Shown in pieces: positions 10,254 to 21,797 of a stretch of DNA of 64,000 nt (position 1 is the stretch's first letter; each line of letters begins with the position of its first letter). The DNA comes from Climacium dendroides (taxonomy: Eukaryota > Streptophyta > Bryopsida > Hypnales > Climaciaceae), in assembly GCA_950106755.1 (NCBI GenBank), contig OX467090.1:16367489-16431488 (forward strand), given 5' to 3'. The position numbers were made by a program, and so were the translations under genes. The notes beneath the pieces are model-generated. The model made no database searches. It had not been told where the DNA came from and worked only from the letters and a program-made list of their open reading frames with translations.

Positions 10254-13200
10254 ATTTTTTAAATTTATTTTGTGAATGACAAGAATGGCATAACCAATAT
10301 ACTCTAGAAAATGAACAACAATTATTGCACATTCATTTGGCGGAGGACTATGAATCAAAATACAAGGGGTTCCATAACTTTTGGAAGCATTGTGAATTAG
10401 TTACAAATTTTCAAAGACGCAAGGTATAGGAGGCAAAAAGTGTCATGTAAATGATGTCCACATCTGTTTGATACATGTTAAGAAATGACACCAGTAGCAT
10501 CAAAACATGTTATAGAGAAGAAGTTAAAACAAAAGAAAGTGTACCTAAAATTGACCACTTGTAAGGGCGCCACCTCCCTAGCACTATAAATTGAGCCATT
10601 CAATATCCAAAATGACCCTCAATTCTATCTTACACTTGTCCTTCTAATGCTTACCATTTTCAATATCCTTCTTGTTTCATTTTCCTTCAAAAATAGGGGT
10701 TGGTTTCCAAGATTAATTGATTTTAGGTATAGCAATCTTATAGCAATACGAAAGATGTGCCACCCAAAAAGTTGCAAGGTTCCATTGACAACAATGTTTG
10801 GATGTAATTATGGTTTAGAAATTAGAATTAAAAAATGAATGAAAAAATGTCTAGATAAGAAATGCAATGGATGAAATCCTCATGCATATTCTTTGCATTT
10901 AACCCTCAAAGAGCTATGAGGGTCAAAAAGTTATTGATGAACAACTTTCAAGATTATCATAGAAATGAAGAATGTACCAATTGGTCCAAAAATTAGATCA
11001 TTTTTGGCAAAATACCTTGGTGACAATCCTATCAAGGTTAATATATGAGATACATTGAATTTGAAACAACCTATGGAATATCACAGTGATTCTTTGAATA
11101 AGCATCAAATTATGTAGTACAAAAATATGATGTCCTATCTATTTGAATGTGAGAAATGAGTGAAAGTTAGAAGGCATGATATTTACAATAACTCACAAGA
11201 GCTTGTGAAGTTGTGGGAACTATTTCATTTTATAATAGAATACAGAGTTGTCATTCTTCTTTTAATTAAGTGGCACAAATCTCAAAAAACAATAATAATT
11301 ATCTTAAATTTTAGGTATGACTTAAGGAAGGATGTAAATAGTTATGCAATTAGGTGTACTTATCTTAGGTACTTGCTCATTACTACTACTAGTTCACAAA
11401 CTTGAAATTACAAGATCATTATGGTTGCCAAAAATAAATTCATTTATACAAATTTATATAGCAAATACATCCAATGTCCTTATCTATGTGTTCTTTTGTT
11501 GGTAAATTGACGTGATTCTTTTCATGTTTATATCCTTTGTCCTCATTCAAATAAGTCTATTTTAAAATCTGTTATAATTGCACACTCACATACATAATTT
11601 CATAATCTATAAAGGTATAGAATATAGATATGTACCTTTAACATCCAACCTTGGTATTTAATAAACTGAGATTGGATGTGTTGATGATGCATTCATCCAA
11701 CATTGAAAGTTGCACAAGAAACAAGGTGAAACATGTTGTAGAGATTAGACAAATATGTTCTATTAGTAAAGGGTGGATATCAATGTCATTTACAAAATTA
11801 GTGTCACTACATTTTCACTATAATCTACTATTATTTTTTTAGATATCATACTTTATTTTTTTCTTCGTTACAGTCCTATTGTATTTTCTGAATGTAATTT
11901 AAAATCCTAAAATTTTAGAAAAAACTATTATGGGTCATTGGCTATTTGGGCAATTTGTTACAACACCAATAATTTGTAGTTAGTTTTTTTTTAGGTTCAA
12001 AGGAATTTTATTAATTCATATGCAAAGAGTAATCAAATTTAATAAAGTTCCAACTTGTTTGAATATCAAAACTATATTCTATACCTTTAAACTATATTCT
12101 ATACCTTTATTATTAACTCTATATGTAAATCAATCAAATATAATGAATTTTTGTTGTTTAAAGAATAAGGTAAAATAACCAAAAGTTTGGTGAATTACAT
12201 TCTATTTTGATACAAATTAAAATATATACATTCTAATTGGCTAGATTTGTATCTAAACAAAAGTTTTTTAGTCAATCCATCTTTATTATTATAGTGTAGA
12301 TTTTTATACAATCAACAAAAAAATCTCCTTTTCGAAAAATAAAATATAAATTTTGATCTTGAAATTGATTTTGATCCTTAATTTTCAAAAATCAATGATT
12401 TAATATGTTACATATTGCTTGTACAAACAATTGGAGTTGACATTAATAACATTAATAGCAATTTTTAGCAAATCAAAATTTGGATATCATCAAAATGATT
12501 TGTATAGTTCTACTAAATGATTTCTTCAAAAAATTTAGGCAAGTAGCCTTTATATCAACTTCTAAGTTTGATTTCTTAATTGATTCCTTTCTCTTGAACA
12601 TACTATATCAAGTTGTAAGCCTAAGGTTCCCATTATCTTAATTTATCAATCCAGAATATCATATATGTCGAAAATTTGTATGAGAGAAAAAGACGTAATT
12701 GACAATTATGATTATTGATTGATTGCAATAAAAATAATAGTTTTGCAATGTTTTTAGCGAAATGCGGTGATGGAACTTTTAGGAATTCAAACTAGTATTG
12801 TAAATAAAAAGTGTAATTGAAAAAGTACATCACAATGCACATTTGTAGTGGCACAAATTAAACACCATATTAGAAAAGTAACTCTATAGAATCTTTGTTT
12901 TTGTATAATTTCATGATTTGATCATTGACAATGAATCTAACCCTAAGGACCACCTCCATTGCTACATAATTGAACATCAATATTGATTTAATTGGACCTT
13001 CAAAATAAAATTGGGCTTCACTCTTATATTTTTTTATTAATGAAACTAAATGTTGTCAATCAATTCAAAAAATAGACAACTAATGACAACTTATGGTGAT
13101 TTTCTTCCTACCAAACTATTAGTTTTAAGGAAAATTGATTTAGTAGAAAACAATCTTGAATAAAATTTCTTTTAAATTAAAAAAATAAAACATACAAAGT

Positions 13201-13950
13201 TGAAAATTATTAATACCCACAAGGTTCAATTCTATTTGCTTTAACTTTTTTTAATCTCTTGTCCAAATCTTCAAAATTGTTTACCTTCATCTATTTTGAA
13301 ATCAATCTATAAAAATATTAAGGGATGATTAAATTCCATTAAAACCTATAAATTTTTTAGGATTTTTCATAAAAAAATTTTAATACTTAAATCTAACGTA
13401 AAACTATAAATTGTCAATTTTATTGAGGTAGTTACAAAAAAATTATTTTAAAAATCATAAAATATAATTACTTTGTCTAAAAAGTAATTTCATCTATAAA
13501 CCAACTTATAAAGTGATACTATGAAAGTTTAGTGTAAATAATTCCTTCTTTTTGTCCACTCAACCCAAATCAAACAACAATGCTAAATGGCTATTGCTGA
13601 ATCAAAAGAGGAGAATCTTTGAATGCAAAAACGCCATTTGTTGCCAAAAGAATTGCCCAAATTGTTTAAAAAACATGATTTTGATCCATTCATATCAAGA
13701 TTTGTGGTCTCAAATTGAAAATGATTTTGATGAACAATATGCTAAAACATGGGATTGTGTTGAACCATCAAAGACTCTAAAGGCATAAAGGAAGCTAAAT
13801 CAAGTTCATGAAGTGAAAGGCAAATTCAAGGGCTATTGGAAAATAAAGCTTTGGTGAAGATGAAAACATGAAACTTTCAAGAACATCAAGACTTTTGAAT
13901 AACATAATACTCCATAATACTTTTACTTTATCAAATAGTTCCTCAAATTT
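10254..13950. other. Very AT-rich intergenic DNA, no gene supported
   Basis: Frames 10647-10838, 11160-11405 and 11651-11842 are short and have no domain. The 13552-13788 frame starts at TTG and looks like decayed coding sequence (Cys- and Trp-containing), but I cannot name a family. A 20-bp tandem doublet (ACTATATTCTATACCTTTA) lies near 12068-12109. Confidence 0.45.
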
Positions 13951-14479
13951 AGCCTCTGTAATGTAAAAATCCAATGGTCTGGATCAAGCCAATAAATCAT
14001 CCAAGGGTCACAGTTGTCATTCGTCACCAGGGCGACAGACCTAAGACGCAAGGGCGACGCAAGGTCCCAGACCTAAATCCCCTTAAATCCCTAACCGTTG
14101 GATCGTTCATCGGACGGTTCATATTTTCTCAATCTCCCAATATGAACTGTGCTGCTCCATCATTCTTGAGCATTGCGACCACAGGCTGTGGCGGCAGGCC
14201 GCAATGCCTCCTCTATTCTGTAGACAGTGATCTCCAGAGCTTTTTATCGGTGTGTCAAGCTTCCGATCCATGTGTTGTTATGATGTTGCGTTCTTCCATC
14301 AGTGTAGTGTAGGAGAGTAGAGAGGGGTTGGGGAACCTGGCTTGTTGGGGTTTGTTACCCTATGACGACGGAGCAGATTTGTCGCTGTGTGTTGGTGGAA
14401 CGGGGTCTTTGAAGGACTAGATTGCCACCAGGGTTGGGGTTTCCGTTTTTCTTTTGTAAGGATCAGAGGTTTGTCTGAG

Positions 14480-14490
14480 TTTAGGGTTTA
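14480..14490 (+). promoter_or_regulatory. Telo-box upstream of the snoRNA cluster
   Basis: TTTAGGGTTTA is the inverse of the plant telo-box AAACCCTAA. Telo-boxes are typical of promoters of plant snoRNA and ribosomal-protein genes. It lies about 60 bp upstream of the first snoRNA and on the side expected for plus-strand transcription. Confidence 0.5.
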
Positions 14491-14552
14491 GGCTGGCGCT
14501 CCTTCTTGCTTTTTCCGAGTTTTTGATGTTCTTTGTAAGGGTTATTCGCAAG

Positions 14553-14625
14553 AGGACGGTGATGACATTATTAAGGTCTCGTTCGCCTGAGTACTATGTG
14601 CTGAGAATCTTAAGTCTGATGTCCT
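14553..14625 (+). ncRNA. U30: C/D box snoRNA U30 (SNORD30 homologue)
   Basis: A canonical C/D snoRNA of about 73 nt guiding 2'-O-methylation of 18S rRNA. A terminal stem AGGAC/GTCCT (14553-14557 with 14621-14625) encloses C box GTGATGA (14559-14565), D' box CTGA (14587-14590) and D box CTGA (14616-14619). The guide just upstream of D' (AAGGTCTCGTTCGC, 14573-14586) is antisense to the highly conserved 18S segment CGAACGAGACC. The fifth base upstream of D' pairs with the second A of GAAC, the adenosine modified by vertebrate U30 (Am1383 in human numbering). Plant snoRNAs are often cut from polycistronic transcripts; three related copies follow. Confidence 0.85.
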
Positions 14626-14669
14626 GCGGAACCAAATCAATTTCAGTTTTCTGTACGTATTGTAAAATC

Positions 14670-14734
14670 GTGGACGATGACGATACAATTAAAGGTCTCG
14701 TTCGGCATATCGGCTCACAAGCCATGCTGACCAT
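14670..14734 (+). ncRNA. U30-related C/D snoRNA, variant copy
   Basis: About 65 nt between short flanks TGG and CCA. It keeps the U30 guide (AAAGGTCTCGTTCGG) and a D box CTGA at 14727-14730. The C box is ACGATGA (14674-14680), U-to-C at its second position, and the D' position reads CATA (14706-14709) instead of CTGA. It may be a weak guide, a decaying copy, or one retargeted through the sequence upstream of D (CACAAGCCATG). Confidence 0.6.
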
Positions 14735-14799
14735 TCTAAAAAGATCACCACCCATAATCTGACGTCTTACTTCTCTAAAATATCTGTTCTACGGAGGTG

Positions 14800-14862
14800 G
14801 AGACGATGACGATACAATGAAAGGTCTCGTTCGGCATATCGGCTCACAAGCCATGCTGACCA
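14800..14862 (+). ncRNA. U30-related C/D snoRNA, near-identical tandem copy
   Basis: Repeats the previous copy 129 bp downstream; about 89 bp (14674-14762 and 14803-14891) match with only two differences. C-like box ACGATGA is at 14803-14809, the U30 guide follows, D box CTGA is at 14856-14859. The duplication includes about 30 bp of 3' flank. Confidence 0.6.
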
Positions 14863-14937
14863 TTCTAAAAAGATCACCACCCATAATCTGATGTCTCCCC
14901 TCCATAAAAAATTTCCCTCGACTGATTTGACACCTTC

Positions 14938-14975
14938 ACGATGAAACCAGACGCGCCATGCTGAACTACTGATTA
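14938..14975 (+). ncRNA. Possible internally deleted snoRNA remnant
   Basis: ACGATGA at 14938 is followed within 35 bases by GCCATGCTGAAC, the D-box end of the neighbouring copies. The guide portion is missing, so this would be a non-functional deletion derivative if real. Confidence 0.25.
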
Positions 14976-15027
14976 GGTTAAAATCCTTCAAAGAATATAA
15001 CCACTTTTGAGCTGCGCTTTACAAACA

Positions 15028-15091
15028 AGAACGATGAGGACAATCTGAAAGGTCTTTGTTGGTCATCCGTTTGCAAAGCTGTGCTGACCAT
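15028..15091 (+). ncRNA. Diverged U30-related snoRNA copy
   Basis: ACGATGA (15031-15037) and GCTGACCATTCT (D box CTGA 15084-15087) frame a diverged guide, AAAGGTCTTTGTTGG, with several mismatches to the 18S target. Spacing is like the other copies. Probably decayed, or retargeted. Confidence 0.45.
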
Positions 15092-15099
15092 TCTAGGAG

Positions 15100-17100
15100 A
15101 TCACCGCCCATACTTGCATTCTCGATATGTGTTGCTAGATTGATACTCATGGTTGTCACTTGTGGAGTTGTGAATGGTTGGCTGGATAAGGAAGCTGCAG
15201 CAGGTTATTCTTAATTCTGCACTCAAATTGAACCCTGTTTCGGACCGGGGAACTCTCAGGGTTTCCATTTCTGAGTAAGAATCCATCGATCTCGTATGGT
15301 ACCCAGCGCCAGCAACACATATCTAAGAAGCTAGCCCTTGCAGAGGTCAAGTCTCTCTTCAAACTACAATGCTTTTTTCAACATGATGAATGCGGAACAA
15401 GAAATCTAGATCCACAGCTCAGTTTCGAAACACGAATTGCACGATTTGAATTCAATAGGTCTGCAAATTGTCAAGGAGTACACCCATAATGGACATCTTA
15501 CTCACATAAATTGGCCACAATATTATCCTAAAATCACCACAATGTTGAGGCATTAAAAGTGGCCATTTTCATTGATGGATTACACCCTAAAAAACAAGAC
15601 CCTATTTTGGCTACTAAATCACTTCAAAGAGTCACTTTGCACATCTCAACAGAGTCCATTAGAATAGAACTTATCTAAACCAATAGGTTTGGGACTGTGG
15701 CACCGTGGCACATAATTATTCTAGACGGTTTCATTGCATTAGAGATGGTCCTCACTACATAGGAAGTTGTAGCGGTATAAGTGTTACATTTTGAAGCCAA
15801 GAAATTTATTCTAAAGAATAATTTTACCTTTATGAACGAGGTATAGGTTCACCACAATTTACTTGGTTGGTGTTTCCTTCATATTTTATGAAGGAAAACC
15901 CTAATATTATTTTGAGACAAAGGAATATTTTATTCCTGAAGCCGGGACAACTCATACCTATTGCTATTGACTTATGGAGGATGTACTTGACTTTCAGCAT
16001 ATAACCTTGAAGCCATTGTGAATGCAAATGAGCACTAGCACAACTCATATCGAATGACACATGAAGCCTATTTATATGAGAATGTAATGTCATTCTAATA
16101 CAAATGTTCATCCTGTAAATTAAAAGTTGAAACCGAATCAATCTTGCATTTCTGCCCAAAATTCAGAAGCAGCAGGCAGTGGGATGTATTCTCTCTTACC
16201 CTTCCGAAACGTAGATGCTCGGAGAGAATGCAATTCACAAGTAGAAAAACCCACCACATGTAACAAGATATCTTCAGTCCAATTTTTCTAACCTTAAGGA
16301 AAGACCTGTTTCTGAAACAGAGAAAAACATTTCATGCCTCTAATCATGAGGACCGAAGGTCAATTTCAGGCACACTGATTTTCAGCCCTTTCAAAATTCA
16401 TGTGGTGTCCAAAAAATGCATGTCCAAAGAATCTAAAATCCCCAGTTGACCTTACGTGATTTTAAAGTGTAGTTACCATGTTCGTGTTCAATGATTTGAT
16501 TTGTGCTATTGTAATGACACCCTCGGCTAAGTTGCCTTCTTTGCGCCAGTAAGAAAAAAAGCAAGATGCCCGGCACTAGAACATTCCCCCCCACACCAAC
16601 GTTTTCAATTGCTTCAGAACATGGTCTCGACTTGCAGAACCTCAGTATCAAGCAGTGAGCTGACAGAGCGAAAGCAACGCAGAGTATGCAACAGATAAGT
16701 GTGTGCAATAGCACTTGATTAATGAACATACACCAAATGAAACACCACCATCACTGAACCTCACAACCACTCAGCTTTCAGTGTACATACTCATACAAAA
16801 CTACCCGAACCTCGATCGTTGCAACCTCTGCTACACAGCACCAATCCCTCCCGATTCATGTCCCACAAATAAAGCAGACATGAATTGAAAGAGACTGAGG
16901 AACAGCAGAAGATCACTGACCCCTTTCACCTACCTCCTTAATATATATCACTTCGAATTCTCTGACACCACAAATATATCCTCTCCTGTCACCAACAGAA
17001 CTCTCATACCCAACTCAAATCTCTCTCACTATCAATTGTCTCACGTATGCCCACATATGGTAGGAGTTCGACAAGCATCAAAACGGTTCTAGACCACCTT
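15100..17100. other. Intergenic DNA between snoRNA cluster and aquaporin 3' end
   Basis: No gene I can support. The 98-residue minus frame at 16729-16433 has a hydrophobic N-terminus but no ATG-linked context or family. Aquaporin 3' untranslated sequence should occupy the right end. Confidence 0.4.
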
Positions 17101-17235
17101 CCCGACTCCTCCAAACGTTGCGTGTTATTCAATATCAACACCCATTGATTGTCACAATGTTTACTAGAACTCTGAGTTCATTGGGCGATTAGGCTGTGGC
17201 ATTAGAGCAGGGTGAGTTCGGTTCTATTTGAGTGC

Positions 17236-18645
17236 CTAGAAGTCGACGGGGATGGGCTGGTGATCCGCCGTCTCCGCGGGCGCCATGAAGACGCCGTCGT
17301 AGACAATCGCGGCGAGCGCGGCCCCTAGGAATGGGCCCAGCCAGTATACCCAGTGGTTGGTGAAGTCCATGGCGACCACGGCGGGGCCGAACGAGCGCCC
17401 GGGGTTCATGGAGGCGCCGCTGAAAGGAGCCCCGACGAAGATCTGCGCTAGGACGGTGAAGCCGATGGCCAGAGGCGCGATCACGCCCACCGTGCCCTTC
17501 TTCGGGTCCACGGCCGTCGCGAACACCACGAACATCAACGTGAATGTGAGAATGAGCTCCATCAATACCGCCGACAGGGGAGTCATGCCGGCGCCGATGG
17601 CGTGACGGGCGACGTCCTCGCCTGTGGTCACTTGCTTCAACACCCACGCACCTGCAGCAACAACGTCGCGCGTACGTACGTGAGTCTCAAAACTGCCCAG
17701 TGAATCCACCAACACAATGCACACTAGCTATCAGAACATTCTTGCTTTTTTGTATCGATCAGTGTAAACAATCTAAACGTTTTTCCAATGCTTTCCAGTC
17801 ACGTCTAAGAAATTGGAACGCAAAAGAAGAGGATGTTGAACAGAGATAGAAATCTAGGTAGCAAAAACGCAGCTCAAAAGCATTGATAGAATCAGGGAGA
17901 TTCGTCCGTTCTGAGCAGTAACAATGCAGTAGACTGTTGATGCTCTGGAGACTAGATCATGCCGGGGCTCACGTGATTTTAATTCCATGTGAGTTTCATA
18001 ACTCTCCCGAATGCAGCAGACTGTTGGGTGCTCTGGACACTAAATCATGCAGGGGCTCACATGATATCCCTGAGAGTTTCACAATTTCCCTCTGTGTTTC
18101 GAAACTGGACAACTGCCCTGAATCACCTGTTTAACGGCAATTCGCTTCCTTAGAGAAGGAAACTTGACAATTGTCACATTTTGAGCCACAGAGGGAATTG
18201 TGAAATTCAGTGTTTCCACTACAAGGAAGCCAATATGGGACCCCATGATTCTTCGAAATAACGCACACTGCTCGCAGATTGAAATACTGTGGTTTCCCAT
18301 ACCAGCAACGGCGCCGAGGAGCTGCGCAACCCAGTAGAGCACCAGCCGCACCAGGGTGATCCTGCCCGCGAGTGCGAGGCCGAGAGACACGGCGGGATTG
18401 ACGTGTCCTCCGCTGATGTTCGCAGTGGCCGCCACCAGGATGGCGAGGGCGAAGCCGTGCGCAATGGCGATGACGAGCAGTCCGCTGGCTTCCAAATCGC
18501 CCGCGGGGTGAATCTTCTCGTACGACATCACGGCGCCCACGCCGATGAACACGAACAGGAAGAGCGAGAGGAACTCCGCCAGCGCGCCTTTCAGCGCGTC
18601 GGCGCTGGCGGCTTCATCAGATTCACCGAACGCCAGCTTCACCAT
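17236..18645 (-). CDS. TIP: Tonoplast intrinsic protein (TIP) aquaporin, two exons
   Basis: A vacuolar-membrane channel for water and small solutes. Exon 1 is 18645-18303, the intron 18302-17652 (GT-AG, phase 1), exon 2 17651-17236; 252 residues, the usual TIP length. There are six membrane helices. The first motif is HVNPAV (N83-A85); the second reads MNPGRSF, Asn-Pro-Gly at 197-199 instead of NPA. The selectivity-filter positions, aligned on AtTIP2;1 numbering, are His63, Ile185, Ala194 and Arg200, the H-I-A-R set typical of TIP3/TIP4. His131 in loop C is present, as in ammonia-permeable TIP2;1. There is only one intron, whereas many seed-plant TIPs have two. Third positions are strongly G/C, unlike the surroundings. 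Identity as a TIP is firm; the subgroup is inferred. Confidence 0.93.
17652..18302 (-). other. Aquaporin intron with an internal direct repeat
   Basis: GT at 18302-18301, AG at 17653-17652, 651 bp. It contains a diverged direct repeat around 17935-17995 and 18015-18085: both units include TGTTG-TGCTCTGGA, AATCATGC-GGGGCTCAC and GAGTTTCA. Confidence 0.8.
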
Positions 18646-18837
18646 AGCTGAGACACCTGCAAAACTTTCTGCAACTGAATTGAAGACGGAGAATGCAAAT
18701 GCAAGGGAAAGAAGGAATGTGGGGATTCAAGTGCAAGGGAATTGAAGGAATGGGAGCTGTTGCTGCGAGTGAGAAGCGGCTCAGGTAGAGCTGGGGAATT
18801 GGGTTCTAGTGTGGAGTCTGGGATTGAGTGTTGGTGG

Positions 18838-18844
18838 ATTTATA
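18838..18844 (-). promoter_or_regulatory. TATA box of the aquaporin gene
   Basis: TATAAAT on the minus strand, about 190 bp upstream of the ATG, predicts a start near 18810 and a 5' leader of about 165 nt. A purine tract on the same strand (AAAAAGAAA repeats, 18902-18934) lies 60-95 bp further upstream. Confidence 0.55.
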
Positions 18845-18934
18845 CCACCGTACTGGTTCAATCTCCGGCATTTGAAAATGAAGGGCAATATTCAAGGTTA
18901 CCTGTTTTTCTTTTTTTCTTTTTTTCTTTTTGTT

Positions 18935-21064
18935 CCCCCCATGCCGTGTTACTACTGTTTCATGTGCCTGCAGATTTTTGGAGTGCCGTACACAGTGGAG
19001 TTTTGCGTATAAGCAGGGAAAGGGAGACAGGGGAATCCGAAATATCCACGAGTGTGTGATGACCGACAGGGCGGGGAATACGTATATGACTTTAGTTTCG
19101 TGTGTGATTACACGAGAATATTTATGATTATGCTTGCAAATCCTTTACGGTCTCAGTGTTTGCCCCGAGGATCGGATCATTCTCTTTTCTTTTCAGGAAG
19201 AGAATGAAGTATTCTCAAGAAGCATCAGTGACAAAACATGTTCCATTCCATTCCATGAGTTGGCAAATCTTAGTTGGGAGTTTTGGCTATCAGAATTGCA
19301 TAAAAACATGATGATAAGGAGTGCAATAAGTGTGGAAAGAGTTTTGAACCACCTTCACCACTCTTGCAACTTCAAGTATGTTTTTAACGTCACTTTCACA
19401 AGCAACACTAATGTTGTCGAACTCCGCATTATCACGTGCCTTTGGGGCACTTCGGATGCGGGAGTGGGTGTCATTAATCGAAGGTGACTTGCCAAAGCCT
19501 TGGTTTGTACTGGCTTTTTATAAAACATTATTGCAGTTTTTGGTTGTTGGGAGTGTCTTCTTGTATGTCTATGGAGCCTATCATAATGGGAGATTGTAAA
19601 TGGAGATTGACGTTGAGAGATAGGACATCCAAGCTCCTCAACTTAGAATGAGTTCAGTTCCGATTGCGTGTAAACAACTGATCACTTCAGATGCAAGGCT
19701 GCAACCCAGTTACGTAGAACTCGGACAAGACATACTGAAACAGTATCAGAAAGAAAGAAAAAAAGGAATTACTGCGTGTGTGCCAACCCTTGCCAGCGTA
19801 CCCTGGCCTTGGTTGCTATGCCGCCCACCTAGATACTTTTTTTGTACCCTTCTGCCGCCCCCCCCTCCCGGCGCCTCTGTCTGCATTGTTCACAATGTGT
19901 TTGAAGAGCATCATTCCAACAGTATCTTATGTGATGATAAAGAAAAAATGGCAGCGATCATTAAATGGACTGATTTCCAGTTCAGATTCAGAGTGTCAGT
20001 ACTCAGAGTTTACCACAAATTCCGTAGTGATTTGGCTTGAAATCAGACTTCACTTACAGTGGCAATGGCAGAAGTTGCTTGTTCTTTGCAGCAGGATGAT
20101 GTAACTTACTCAACTTAATGCTCTAATTTAAGGTTATCATAAGCGTGATTTGCGAAGGAGAAAAGGAATCCTACTGTACTGTACAGTTTGGATTTCGTTT
20201 TTGGACCCACTACACTTTTGTGAACTGAAGTACTGAACACAAGTATACAAAACTAGTCGCCAAATGGGCTGTCCAGCTGAGGTGTGACACGTGTTGAATC
20301 AGGGTAGGTGTCGAACTGGGATGCCTGGGAAGAGGAGCCGACAATTGTCATCCCATCGCATGCCTCCACGTGTACAATACAGATTGTAGTACAATACAAT
20401 ACCCTGGATTGAATTTGCCGCCCCTACCCAAAAACAAAAGGAAAAAATTGGGTGTGTCAGCTCGTCTTCCATGAGACACCCCAAATTCCGCTTAACCCTT
20501 AACCCTGGACACTTCTCCAGAATTGACGATTTGGAGAAAATCATTATAAAGTGCAATTTGGAAGAATATTTTAGAAGTAATATGCAAAAAAAAGTTGTAG
20601 ATTTTGAATTTTAGATTCCATTTGTATGGTTAGATTCACCAATACTATCACCAATATTTTTCTATAAATTTGGAAAGGAAAGTTTCAAAATTCCTTCAAA
20701 ATTTGATTACAGGCAAAAATATTATCATTTTTTTGAGCAAAACTTATTGGAATGGATTCAAAATGAGGTTCTCTTGACATGGTGATTTTTTGAAGTTTTT
20801 GTGTTCTTTACATCTATGACTCCATTTTTGCTAACCTAGTTTTGAACTAGAGTCAATGTAGTTTGACTACTTGACACACTTCAACATTTGTAATTTTAGA
20901 AAAATTTGTATTCTAGTAATACCAAATCCAACCATTAGATAAGACAAGAACTTGATAAAGTATCATCAAAAATTAGGATGACTTTCATCCAAACAAGAAC
21001 AAGACAAAAACAAGAACTTCAATCTGTTCATCGTTCCAAAAATGGACGTTGGAGCACTCCAGGA
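18935..21064. other. Intergenic DNA, no gene supported
   Basis: Frames at 19134-19487, 19648-20040 and 20299-20556 carry no domain and conflict in frame. Nothing else was recognised. Confidence 0.4.
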
Positions 21065-21331
21065 TTAACCCTTGAGTGTCCAGCCCATGAACACGAAAAA
21101 GCAGGGTCAACAACTTACTTACAATTGAATTGGCGCCATTATCACAACTTTGCCGTCTATAGGATCTAACCGTATAAAACGGTAGTTGAAAGTCAGAGGA
21201 TCATGCAGGGATTGATCGCAAGTGTTTTCACCAAATGATTGAGGAGATTATATCGGTCAAATGTTTGTTGACAATAGGTGGAGGGTAATTTGGAGAGACA
21301 GGATCCTGTTGCTAGGGCACTCAGGGGTTAA
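21065..21331. mobile_element. MITE candidate with TTAACCCTTGAGTGTCC termini
   Basis: Starts TTAACCCTTGAGTGTCC (21065-21081) and ends GGGCACTCAGGGGTTAA (21315-21331), inverted termini matching at 15 of 17 bases. 267 bp, non-coding. A second pair with the same termini begins at 21541. Confidence 0.5.
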
Positions 21332-21427
21332 AGGATGATGGGGTGACTTTGAAAATCATTAGTTTTTATGACCGTATGAAGCATTTGCTTAAAAAATTGT
21401 AAAAGCACTCATTGCAAGACAAACTAC

Positions 21428-21547
21428 GGTAGAAGACCTCCCCTTTTCTTGCAAAATTCTAAGGATGAATAGTTGCACTTCTATCCTACATAGAGAGATC
21501 CTTTGTCATCCATCGGACCGCAAAACGTCTGCCTCGAAATTTAACCC
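21428..21547 (-). repeat. Dispersed repeat, copy 2 (inverted relative to 9567-9690)
   Basis: Read on the minus strand it gives GATGGATGACAAAGGATC, then GTGCAACTATTCATCCTT, then GGGGAGGTCTTC, matching the order at 9567-9690. Diverged but collinear. Confidence 0.6.
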
Positions 21548-21789
21548 CTGAGTGCCCAGAGCAAAATTCAGTGAAATCCAGACCTTTTTGACTTCAATCC
21601 GCTCAAGCTTTTCCTAAAAAGAGATCTATATAGTCCAATTGTACCAATTGGTAGTTAAGAGAGACCTAGAGGTGTGGAGACAAGGATACGTTCTATGGCC
21701 GTACTATTCAAAAGATTATAGTAGTCAAACAAGAATGTTTTTCAAAATGGAGAGGCTAGATTTTGGCCTCTAGGGCACTCAAGGATTGA
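21541..21789. mobile_element. Second MITE candidate with the same termini
   Basis: Starts TTAACCCCTGAGTGCCC (21541-21557) and ends GGGCACTCAAGGATT (21775-21789). The interior differs from the copy at 21065, so only the termini are clearly shared. Confidence 0.4.
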
Positions 21790-21797
21790 GGATTAAC

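Noticed and set aside
16433..16729. 98-codon minus frame with hydrophobic N-terminus
   Set aside because: Single short frame in AT-rich DNA, no domain, no splice partner, no promoter signal.
18742..19059. Plus-strand frame over the aquaporin promoter
   Set aside because: Runs through the TATA box and pyrimidine tract of the minus-strand gene; low-complexity Phe run.
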